64,000 nt of DNA from JAGVPT01 sp964642725 (GTDB lineage Bacteria; Bacteroidota; Ignavibacteria; UBA10030; UBA8401), in contig CAZXQG010000014.1 of assembly GCA_964642725.1 (NCBI GenBank), forward strand, positions 9,165 through 73,164, read 5' to 3'. A program made the position numbers and the translations under genes. Shown here in pieces: positions 25,341 to 32,529 of the stretch (positions are counted from its first letter, which is position 1; the number at the start of each line of letters is the position of its first letter). The notes under the pieces are model-generated. The model had not been told where the DNA came from. It searched no databases and worked only from the letters and a program-made list of their open reading frames with translations.

Positions 25341-25949
25341 CTACTGGATTACGAATCCTCCTGCCGGCGAACGGACTTCCGCGTGGTGGAATGTTTCCTT
25401 CGGGGCAAAGACAAGGGCGATCACTTCGTCGGCGGGGAGGTTTGCCCACCGTTCAAATGATATAGAAAAATTTCCTGACACATAGTCCAGCGCAGTTTTC
25501 AAATTGCTGCCGAACGCTGAGTACGCGGAGGTAATGACGCTGATGCCATGGTCGAGAAGATCGCGCACATCATGATACCGCATTTCGTTTGCTGATACTG
25601 AAATGTTCACATGCAATAGATTGTCTATGATGACGACTTCGGGAGAACGTTGGAGAATGGCTTCGTAATCCATCTCGTAAAACTTGCTTTTCTTGAAAGA
25701 CACCTCCTTAGGGAGTACGAGATGATTTGTCGGGAAATCCAATTTCGCGCGCTCTCCATCGAGTGCTACTGCGGCGTCAAGTCCTAATGAGAGGAGGCGT
25801 TTCCCCTCACATACCATGCCGTCAAAAAGACGCGGGAGAGGAACTCTCGTAATATAGATTTTGAGATTTCCTTTTCGCGGCTTCCTAATAAGTTCGCGAA
25901 AGTATTCCGTCGAAAGGATTCCTTCGTCGTTCGTTCTGCTGGTTTGCAT
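25341..25949 (-). CDS. Stand-alone degenerate KdpD N-terminal domain
   Basis: A 202-residue soluble protein that aligns with the N-terminal KdpD domain of the full kinase at 21013. Parallel stretches are NLKIYITRVPLPRLFDGM versus KLKIFFGMCAGVGKTYDM, YEAILQRSPEVVIIDNLLH versus LDAILVRKPKLVLVDELAH, and YHDVRDLLDHGISVITSAYS versus YQDVQELLDNGIDVYTTLNV. The Walker A GxGKT is lost and the TNAPGSRH loop is altered, so ATP binding is unlikely. There is no membrane or kinase part. It lies 62 bases after a KdpE-like regulator and upstream of the porin. It may modulate KdpD or the adjacent regulator, which is inference. Confidence 0.75.
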   Translation of the reverse strand: MQTSRTNDEGILSTEYFRELIRKPRKGNLKIYITRVPLPRLFDGMVCEGKRLLSLGLDAAVALDGERAKLDFPTNHLVLPKEVSFKKSKFYEMDYEAILQRSPEVVIIDNLLHVNISVSANEMRYHDVRDLLDHGISVITSAYSAFGSNLKTALDYVSGNFSISFERWANLPADEVIALVFAPKETFHHAEVRSPAGGFVIQ

Positions 25950-26011
25950 GAATCCTACATTCGTGGATTAGCGTTGTTTCGTGTGATCGCTTGTCGATAC
26001 ATTGTGGCTTC

Positions 26012-26701
26012 TCACCGTTGTACGATGAACCTATAGCCCCTTCCGGGTTCTGTTTGAAACATTTGCGGATGATCGGGGTCATCTTCCAATTTCCTCCGGA
26101 GTCGTCCTGTATACACACGTGAATACGTTTTTTTGTCCTCAAACCAAGGGCCTCGAATCCTCCGCAAAATACAATCGTGGGTTAACAGCTTGCCGGCATT
26201 GTGAACAAAAAGAGAAAGAAGAGAAAACTCTGTCGGAGTTAAGTTCACCACTTTATCTTTTTTGCTCACCCTGTGGTTTTCAAAATCGATGGTTACAGAA
26301 TTTGTCTCATACGTTATTTTTTGATCAATTGTATTGGCCGAACGGAGCGCTAAACGTACGGATGTTAGCAGTTCCATGTGGCTGAATGGTTTTGTGACAT
26401 AATCATTAGCCCCGGCAAGAGATGCGGCAAGAATGTCCTTCTCGGAAAGAAGTGATGAAATAAGGATAACGGGGACTGTTGACCATGCCCGCAGCTCTTT
26501 TAAGATCCTTAGGGATGATGCATTGATTGCTTCCACATCCAGGATCACTAAACTGCAACGGGTTGAAAAAACCTGTCGAAGAATATCTCTTGGCCTTTCG
26601 GCGATTTTTACTTTGTATCCGGCAGGTCCCAATATTTTCAGGACAAGTCGCCGGATTTCAACATCGTCATCCATAACAAGAATCGTCCCAGCGCTGATCA
26701 T
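26012..26701 (-). CDS. KdpE-like OmpR-family response regulator, second copy
   Basis: About 229 residues: a receiver domain (LVMDDDVEIRRLVL, phospho-acceptor in LVILDVEAINASSL, lysine in DYVTKPFSHMELL) followed by a winged-helix DNA-binding domain (LTPTEFSLLSLFVHNAGKLL, then YSRVYTGRLRRKLEDDPDHP). It resembles KdpE but is clearly diverged; the usual LPDxDG after the acceptor is replaced. The frame extends to 26932 but would then overlap kdpC. The ATG at 26701 has AAGG upstream and the normal N-terminus (MISAGTILVMDDD). It lies after the long kdpC and before the degenerate KdpD domain. No complete sensor kinase is adjacent, so its kinase is unclear. Confidence 0.85.
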   Translation of the reverse strand: MISAGTILVMDDDVEIRRLVLKILGPAGYKVKIAERPRDILRQVFSTRCSLVILDVEAINASSLRILKELRAWSTVPVILISSLLSEKDILAASLAGANDYVTKPFSHMELLTSVRLALRSANTIDQKITYETNSVTIDFENHRVSKKDKVVNLTPTEFSLLSLFVHNAGKLLTHDCILRRIRGPWFEDKKTYSRVYTGRLRRKLEDDPDHPQMFQTEPGRGYRFIVQR

Positions 26702-26825
26702 ACCTAACCTTGAACTCATTTCAATTTTAGAAAACTTGTATAAATTCTTCACATTTTCCCGCTCCCGCGGCACACTTCGAGATTGATATTTCTTATTTCC
26801 TGAGATGGCATCCGACCTCTTGCAA

Positions 26826-27842
26826 CTATTGAGGTGTTCCAAACTGATTGCGAAGGTCGAGATTGACTTGAAGAACATTAACCATCTTTTCTCCTGCCAA
26901 TCCGTCGAGGGGAGCGAATGAATTCTTCGCAAGTATATTTGCGACCTCTTTACGAACTTCGAGAGGACTCCTTTTCAAGTCAGCTGCCCACTTTGAAGAA
27001 ACGCGGTCAATCTGATAGTTTGCATTCTGCATCGTGATATCGGGATCGAGGCCGGAGGCCGATGTCGTGACCATGTCCCCTGGAATATCCTGCAAGCTTT
27101 CGTTCGGATAATCCAGCCGCCACATATCAAAAAAGATCGACTGAATATCACCACCGGTGCTGACAGGTTTGATAACGGTTACAGCTTTACCGTCAGCACC
27201 GGTGTCCGGCATGGCTGAAGGAAATGTGCCGGGGTTTTCATTTGAGAAAGTTTGGAAGAACGTTACAGCAAGGTCCGACGGCGCCGGTTGCGGCGTGTTC
27301 GGGTTACTCTTTATAAATTGAGAGACGACATCTGAATGCGTCTTCGCCCAATCTGCAACATAACCTATATGGAGCGAATCCGTGTTCACCCATGCGACAG
27401 CGTCCGAGGTGTGCATGGATGCCCATTGGGCAACGAGGTGCGGGCTGCCCTGATAGATGTCATGCTGGAACCAATTTTCGATGTCGGGTGCAACGAGTTG
27501 TCCGGATTTTGGACCGTCGGCATACCGTACAATCGGACCAAGCGTGCGTGCAACACGGTCTCGCAAAACATAGTTGGAAGCTGCCAACGCCGACGAGGCT
27601 GATGCTCCCCCATCATAGGATGCAGCGGATGGACGGGGTTGAAAATATTCGTCCTTGGTAAAGGGCTGCGCTATCAGCAGTGATCCGACGGGCCTGCCGT
27701 CCGGACCATTGACGATGCTTCCATTAGCCTGGAACGGGAAGAACACTTGTCCTACCGCTAATAATACGGCCGGATACATGATGCAGCAGATAACAACTGC
27801 AAATAACAGAAGCCACAGACTCTTGGAAATTATCTTAGACAT
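26826..27842 (-). CDS. kdpC: KdpC, long form (system 2)
   Basis: KdpC is the single-span subunit of the high-affinity K+-translocating KdpFABC ATPase. The N-terminal helix (SLWLLLFAVVICCIMYPAVL) and the family blocks FQANGSIV, GSLLIAQPF and TTSASGLDPDI are present. At 338 residues it is far longer than the usual 190. The extra 150 residues (about 99-251) lie between the RVARTL region and the SASGLDP motif and are predicted extracytoplasmic. The ATG at 27842 is preceded by AGGAGG at the right distance. It follows kdpB by 27 bases. The insert has no recognised domain. Confidence 0.92.
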   Translation of the reverse strand: MSKIISKSLWLLLFAVVICCIMYPAVLLAVGQVFFPFQANGSIVNGPDGRPVGSLLIAQPFTKDEYFQPRPSAASYDGGASASSALAASNYVLRDRVARTLGPIVRYADGPKSGQLVAPDIENWFQHDIYQGSPHLVAQWASMHTSDAVAWVNTDSLHIGYVADWAKTHSDVVSQFIKSNPNTPQPAPSDLAVTFFQTFSNENPGTFPSAMPDTGADGKAVTVIKPVSTGGDIQSIFFDMWRLDYPNESLQDIPGDMVTTSASGLDPDITMQNANYQIDRVSSKWAADLKRSPLEVRKEVANILAKNSFAPLDGLAGEKMVNVLQVNLDLRNQFGTPQ

Positions 27843-27869
27843 TTTCAATTCCTCCTTTATAGTTAGTCC

Positions 27870-30038
27870 TTAATTCACAAAGTGACAAGCAACCATGACC
27901 ATGTCGATCAGCTTGATGCCGATGAACGGCAGTACGACGCCGCCGAGTCCCCAGTTGAAAAGGTTTCTCTTGAGAAGGTCGTCGGCACCCATGACCTTGT
28001 ACTTGACGCCTCTTAGGGCAACCGGTATCAGCGCTGGAATAATTAACGCATTGAAGATGACCGCGGACAGAATTGCCGATGTCGGCGAATGCAGGTTCAT
28101 GATGTCAACCGCCTTCAGCCACGGGAGCGTCCCGGCAAACAGCGCGGGGATGATCGCGAAGTATTTCGCGACATCGTTCGCTATCGAAAATGTCGTCAGG
28201 GCACCACGGGTTATCAAAAGCTGTTTCCCGATATGAACAACTTCGAGCAATTTCGTCGGATCGCTGTCGAGGTCGACCATATTGGCCGCTTCCTTTGCCG
28301 CTTGCGTACCGGCATTCATTGCCAGTGCGACATCTGCTTGAGCAAGAGCCGGAGCATCGTTCGTGCCGTCGCCCATCATAGCGACAAGTTTTCCATCGGC
28401 TTGTTCTTTCCGGATAAACTCGAGCTTCCTTTCCGGTGTCGCTTGTGCGAGATAGTCATCAACTCCAGCCTGGGCGGCGATCGCGGCGGCTGTTATAGGA
28501 TTGTCTCCAGTGATCATAACTGTCCTTAATCCCATTTTTCTCAGCTCATCAAACCGCTCTTTCATATTCGGCTTCAATATGTCCTCGAGAGAAATCACAC
28601 CCGCCACATGCGAGTCATCTGCTACAACCAAAGGAGTGGCGCCCTTCCTTGCGATATCGTTGATGATCGAATTAATCTCAGGAGGAACTGTACCGCGATT
28701 ATCCTGGACAAATTGAAACACTGCGTCCGCCGCTCCTTTTCGTATCTGTCGGCCGCCCGAGAAATCGATACCGCTCATCCGGGTCTGTGCGGTAAACGGT
28801 ACAAACATCGAATCTTTCGGCACACTGATCGGATCTCTATTCAGCTTCTCGAATAATTTCACGATGCTTTTGCCTTCCGGCGTTTCATCCGCAGCGGAGG
28901 CAAGTGCAGCGAGCCGCGCAAGGTCCGTTTCTTTGTATCTTCCCACGGGGAAGAACTTGGTTGCATGCCTGTTTCCGAGTGTGATGGTCCCGGTCTTGTC
29001 GAGCAGCACGACATCAATATCGCCCGCCAACTCGACTGCTTTTCCGCTTTTTGAAATGATGTTTGCCTGCAATGCTCGATCCATTCCTGCAATTCCGATT
29101 GCGGCAAGCAACGCACCGATGGTTGTCGGAATTAGACAGACTAAAAGGGCGATCAATGTAGGCACATCTGTCCCCAAGCTTTTCACCGGATCGGAAATCC
29201 CGAGATAGGTGCCCATATATTGTTCAGCATTCCATGCCATCGGCCACAAAGGAACAACAACAATGAGGAAGATCAGAGTGAATGCCGAAAGGACAAGTGT
29301 CAGGGCAATCTCGTTCGGGCTTCGCTGCCGGATAGCTCCTTCAACAAGAGCAATCATCCTGTCGAGAAACGATTCGCCCGCGCCGCTGGTAATCCGGATC
29401 ACAATCTTGTCGGAAAGGACATACGTTCCACCGGTTACTCCCGATGCGTCGCTATGTGCGGCCCGAATAACCGGCGCGGATTCGCCCGTAATCGCCGACT
29501 CGTCAACCGATGCAATTCCTTCCGTGATCTCGCCGTCACCGGGAATCATTTGTCCAGCCTGTACTAAGACGCGGTCGCCGGGCTTAAGATCAGTTGAGGA
29601 AACCTGCTCAATCGCTCCATCAGCGGTCAACCGATATGCTATCGTGTCGCGGCGCGCCTTTCTCAGCGATTCCGCCTGTGCTTTTCCGCGCGCCTCTGCA
29701 AGTGCTGTTGCAAAATTTGCAAACCATACGGTTAAGAAAAGCCATGCGGTGAGTGCGATGAAGTATGTTATCGGCACCTGGCTTACCTGATTGCCGAACG
29801 CCGAAGCAAACACGTACAAAAGCGTCAAGACTGCGCCGACCTCTACGACAAACATCACAGGATTCTTCCACTGAATGTCCGGACGCAGCATGACGAACGA
29901 CTGCTTCAACGCGGGGATCGCGGTGTTTTTCTCAAGCAGCGCTCTCCGTTTAACACGGCGCGGCGGTTTTGCTGATTTCGAAGAAAGGTTTTCCATCACT
30001 TCTTCGACACTCGGTTCCACGACCTGAACTTCACTCAT
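27870..30038 (-). CDS. kdpB: KdpB, K+-transporting P-type ATPase catalytic subunit (system 2)
   Basis: A 722-residue P-type ATPase subunit that hydrolyses ATP to drive K+ uptake through KdpA. Visible landmarks are the actuator motif ESAITGESAP, the phosphorylation site VLLDKTGTITLGN, the nucleotide-domain segment FVPFTAQTRMSG and the hinge MMGDGTNDAPALAQADVALA. Hydrophobic helices lie on both sides. An N-terminal extension of about 20 residues rich in Lys and Arg makes it longer than the copy at 35029. AAGGAG precedes the ATG. It lies between kdpA (75 bases upstream) and the long kdpC. Confidence 0.97.
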   Translation of the reverse strand: MSEVQVVEPSVEEVMENLSSKSAKPPRRVKRRALLEKNTAIPALKQSFVMLRPDIQWKNPVMFVVEVGAVLTLLYVFASAFGNQVSQVPITYFIALTAWLFLTVWFANFATALAEARGKAQAESLRKARRDTIAYRLTADGAIEQVSSTDLKPGDRVLVQAGQMIPGDGEITEGIASVDESAITGESAPVIRAAHSDASGVTGGTYVLSDKIVIRITSGAGESFLDRMIALVEGAIRQRSPNEIALTLVLSAFTLIFLIVVVPLWPMAWNAEQYMGTYLGISDPVKSLGTDVPTLIALLVCLIPTTIGALLAAIGIAGMDRALQANIISKSGKAVELAGDIDVVLLDKTGTITLGNRHATKFFPVGRYKETDLARLAALASAADETPEGKSIVKLFEKLNRDPISVPKDSMFVPFTAQTRMSGIDFSGGRQIRKGAADAVFQFVQDNRGTVPPEINSIINDIARKGATPLVVADDSHVAGVISLEDILKPNMKERFDELRKMGLRTVMITGDNPITAAAIAAQAGVDDYLAQATPERKLEFIRKEQADGKLVAMMGDGTNDAPALAQADVALAMNAGTQAAKEAANMVDLDSDPTKLLEVVHIGKQLLITRGALTTFSIANDVAKYFAIIPALFAGTLPWLKAVDIMNLHSPTSAILSAVIFNALIIPALIPVALRGVKYKVMGADDLLKRNLFNWGLGGVVLPFIGIKLIDMVMVACHFVN

Positions 30039-30113
30039 GTTGAACTCCTTAAGACGTTGTTATTACAAATTCATTATTCTATATCTGATCTAAAAAAAGA
30101 CTGTATCGTTTCC

Positions 30114-31910
30114 TCACCCGCCGAACGGGATCGGTCCTAAATGTTCGGCCAGCGGCCCAAGCACTCCAAGCGGGAGAAAAAGCAACGCGCCGACGATAAG
30201 AATCGTACCCAACAAGAGATAGCCGAAAATGGCCGTATCGGTACGCAAAGTTCCCAGATTATACGGACTTGTCTTCTTTTGTCCGAGATATGCAGCCATT
30301 GCAACTGGTGCAATGATCGGAATGAAGCGACTGACCAGCATAACTATTCCTGCGGCGATGTCCCACGCAGTTGCTTCAGGTGCCGGGCTTGAGTTATTAT
30401 AGAAACCATACGTCGTGCCCAAACCGTCAAACGCTGAACCGTTGTTGGCAGATGCCGATGAGAACTGGTAGAACATTTGAGACAGCCCATGCGGACCAGG
30501 ATTACTGACGGCTTTCATTCCCCAATCGGTAGCGGCGAATATGCCGGTCGGCATAAGAATCATGAGCGGATGAATCAACAGAGCGATGACCGCCAGCTTC
30601 ACTTCGCGCGCGCCGATTTTTTTGCCTAAGTATTCCGGTGTTCGCCCGACCATCATGCCGGCAATAAATATTCCAATGACGACGAAGAGGAGCATGTTGA
30701 TCATGCCGACGCCCTTACCGCCAAAAACGCAGTTCAGCCACATCCCGACCATCGGCGACAACGCCGCAAGCGGGTTGAGGCTGTCATGCTCGGAATTTAC
30801 AGCACCGCATGTTACGTCCGTTGTCAGGGCGGCAAACGTTGCACCTGCAGATGTTCCGAAGCGCATCTCTTTCCCTTCGAGATTGCCGAGGTGCTGGTCA
30901 ACCGGCAAACTGCCGACTGCCGGTAATGTCACGGCCCTCTTTCCGCCTGGCGCTGTCGCGCTGGAAACGTCGTAGGTTTGCGTAACGGAATTGCCGGTAA
31001 ATGCCGGGTTCGGCTTATAGGTGTCAAAGAGAACGGACCAGACAATTGTGCCTGCCATCAGAAATAACATCACGGAAAAAATGACATACGCATGGCGCAT
31101 TTTTTTCAGCATGCGGCCGTACATCAACACAAGCGCAAACGGAAAAATCATCATCGAAAGCGTGTTGAAGAAATTCGACAACGCGGTCGGGTTTTCGAAT
31201 GGATGTGCGGAGTTCATCCCGTAGAACCCGCCTCCGTTGGTCCCGAGCATTTTGATGGATTCAAGCGCTGCGACCGGTCCAACGATAATATTCTGCTGGT
31301 TTGATTCAAGCCCGGCGATGTGATAGACACTCTCGAGCGTCATCGGGCTTCCTTGCGAGATGAAGATGACGCTGATGATTAGCGCTGCCGGGATGAACAT
31401 GTAAATCAACACGCGCCACATGTCGAGGAAAAAGTTTCCCAGATGCGAATCGCTCCGGAGAGCCCGTATGATCGCCGTCAGGGCGCACAGACCGATCGCA
31501 GCGGAGATGAACATGTTGGAGATGTCGAAAAAAATCTGGCTGAAGTTAGAAAAATGTTGATCTCCTGAGTAGTGCTGGAGATTCGTGTTCGTCATAAAAG
31601 AAATCACGCTGTTGAAAATCGTACTCGGCGCTATCATCGGCCTGCCCATCGGGTTTAGCGGCATCCATTCCTGGAGCGCCAGAACGAGGAAACCGAAAAC
31701 GAACAGCGCAGTATTGAAAATCAGCAATGACCCGACATATTGTTTCCAATTTTGGCGTCCATTGTCCAATCGCTTCTCGAACCATGCAAAAACCCGGATC
31801 GGTTGATACTCTCCATCCATGATCCATCCCATGTATCGGCTCAGCGGGAACGCCAGGAATGTCGCCGTGGCGAGGAGGAGAAACGGTAAGAACCAAATTT
31901 GAAAAGTCAT
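30114..31910 (-). CDS. kdpA: KdpA, K+-channel-like subunit (system 2)
   Basis: A 598-residue polytopic subunit that selects and passes K+. All four pore-type regions can be seen: SFMTNTNLQHYSGDQ, LGTNGGGFYGMNSAHPFENP, FGTSAGATFAALTTDVTCGA with VNSEHDSLNPLAAL, and FSSASANNGSAFDGL. It is longer than the E. coli-like copy at 37163 because of an extended periplasmic loop. It is very similar to the orphan kdpA at 32530, which points to a local duplication. AAAAGGAG lies before the ATG. kdpF is 38 bases upstream. Confidence 0.97.
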   Translation of the reverse strand: MTFQIWFLPFLLLATATFLAFPLSRYMGWIMDGEYQPIRVFAWFEKRLDNGRQNWKQYVGSLLIFNTALFVFGFLVLALQEWMPLNPMGRPMIAPSTIFNSVISFMTNTNLQHYSGDQHFSNFSQIFFDISNMFISAAIGLCALTAIIRALRSDSHLGNFFLDMWRVLIYMFIPAALIISVIFISQGSPMTLESVYHIAGLESNQQNIIVGPVAALESIKMLGTNGGGFYGMNSAHPFENPTALSNFFNTLSMMIFPFALVLMYGRMLKKMRHAYVIFSVMLFLMAGTIVWSVLFDTYKPNPAFTGNSVTQTYDVSSATAPGGKRAVTLPAVGSLPVDQHLGNLEGKEMRFGTSAGATFAALTTDVTCGAVNSEHDSLNPLAALSPMVGMWLNCVFGGKGVGMINMLLFVVIGIFIAGMMVGRTPEYLGKKIGAREVKLAVIALLIHPLMILMPTGIFAATDWGMKAVSNPGPHGLSQMFYQFSSASANNGSAFDGLGTTYGFYNNSSPAPEATAWDIAAGIVMLVSRFIPIIAPVAMAAYLGQKKTSPYNLGTLRTDTAIFGYLLLGTILIVGALLFLPLGVLGPLAEHLGPIPFGG

Positions 31911-31948
31911 TTTCTAAACTCCTTTTGTTTAAAATTCCGATGCTTCGC

Positions 31949-32029
31949 TTAAAACTTTTCGGGTCGTAAAAGCGCAACGACCAAATACACAAACAAGAAA
32001 AGTGCAACAACTGCGGTTAAATAGATCAT
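31949..32029 (-). CDS. kdpF: KdpF (system 2)
   Basis: A 26-residue single-helix peptide, MIYLTAVVALFLFVYLVV followed by ALLRPEKF. The LL-x-PE-x-F ending is the hallmark of KdpF, which stabilises the KdpABC complex in the membrane. AGAGAGG lies six bases before the ATG. It lies between a 31-aa membrane ORF and kdpA and is too short for routine gene callers. Confidence 0.9.
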   Translation of the reverse strand: MIYLTAVVALFLFVYLVVALLRPEKF

Positions 32030-32051
32030 GTTCATCCTCTCTTTCCGTAAG

Positions 32052-32147
32052 TTAAATTTTTTCGCAAGCTTCCATGAACAAATAACAAATTGCCATCAAG
32101 ATAATGCCTAAAAAAAACATCGCCGGCAGCCAGATCAAAAGATTCAT
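32052..32147 (-). CDS. 31-aa membrane peptide upstream of kdpF (system 2)
   Basis: An ATG frame with a GGAGG ribosome site encodes 31 residues: one hydrophobic helix (LLIWLPAMFFLGIILMAI) and the tail FMEACEKI. It is the first gene of the system 2 transcript, 22 bases before kdpF. A peptide of similar size, layout and tail (LMRLCENL) lies in the same place before the other kdpF at 38991. I do not know a named family for it. It is probably an extra small subunit or regulator of the Kdp complex. Confidence 0.7.
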   Translation of the reverse strand: MNLLIWLPAMFFLGIILMAICYLFMEACEKI

Positions 32148-32298
32148 ATAAACGTCCTCCTAAAATTAAGTTTAAAAAGATGCAGCATAGACAGTGTCCT
32201 ATGCCTTTGGTGTCATTTCAAAGATTCGCATGCGATGCGCTGAATTTTGCACCGCATCATTTGCAACCGATTGATTGCTTCAATTGATGACGTGTGCA

Positions 32299-32346
32299 AA
32301 TATGATCCGGCAAGAACGGAAAAGCAATCAAGAGGATATAAAAACA
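32299..32346 (-). promoter_or_regulatory. Probable KdpE-activated promoter of system 2
   Basis: On the minus strand a T-rich box (GTTTTTATATCC) is followed by a -35-like TTGCTT (complement of 32322-32327), exactly 17 bases, and a -10-like CATATT (complement of 32299-32304). The weak hexamers fit an activator-dependent promoter, and T-rich TTTATA-type boxes are characteristic of KdpE operators in E. coli. The block matches the one upstream of the orphan kdpA at 36 of 46 positions. Confidence 0.5.
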
Positions 32347-32381
32347 AAATCGAAAGGGATAAAAATGTTATATAAATAAAG

Positions 32382-32412
32382 ACGGCCATGATTTAAATTA
32401 CATCATGGCCGT
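32382..32412 (-). terminator. Hairpin after orphan kdpA
   Basis: ACGGCCATGAT (32382-32392) pairs perfectly with ATCATGGCCGT (32402-32412) around a nine-base loop. On the minus strand it is followed by the T/A-rich CTTTATTTATATAAC, so it can act as terminator of the orphan kdpA that ends 118 bases upstream. Confidence 0.6.
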
Positions 32413-32529
32413 GCCGATTCTTCTTAGGATGAGTGAGAACAAAAAACATTGTATCACACCCTCAACAGTCAAGATTTTTTTACATTGCGATTCTTGGCAG
32501 ATGTTTGACTTGATGTAATGTGCTTTCGC

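Larger units (their letters stand above)
32148..32529. other. 382-bp gap between orphan kdpA and system 2
   Basis: Noncoding. It holds, on the minus strand, the terminator-like hairpin of the orphan kdpA (32382-32412), then the T-rich activator box and promoter of system 2 (32299-32346), and about 150 bases of leader before the 31-aa ORF. Confidence 0.6.
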
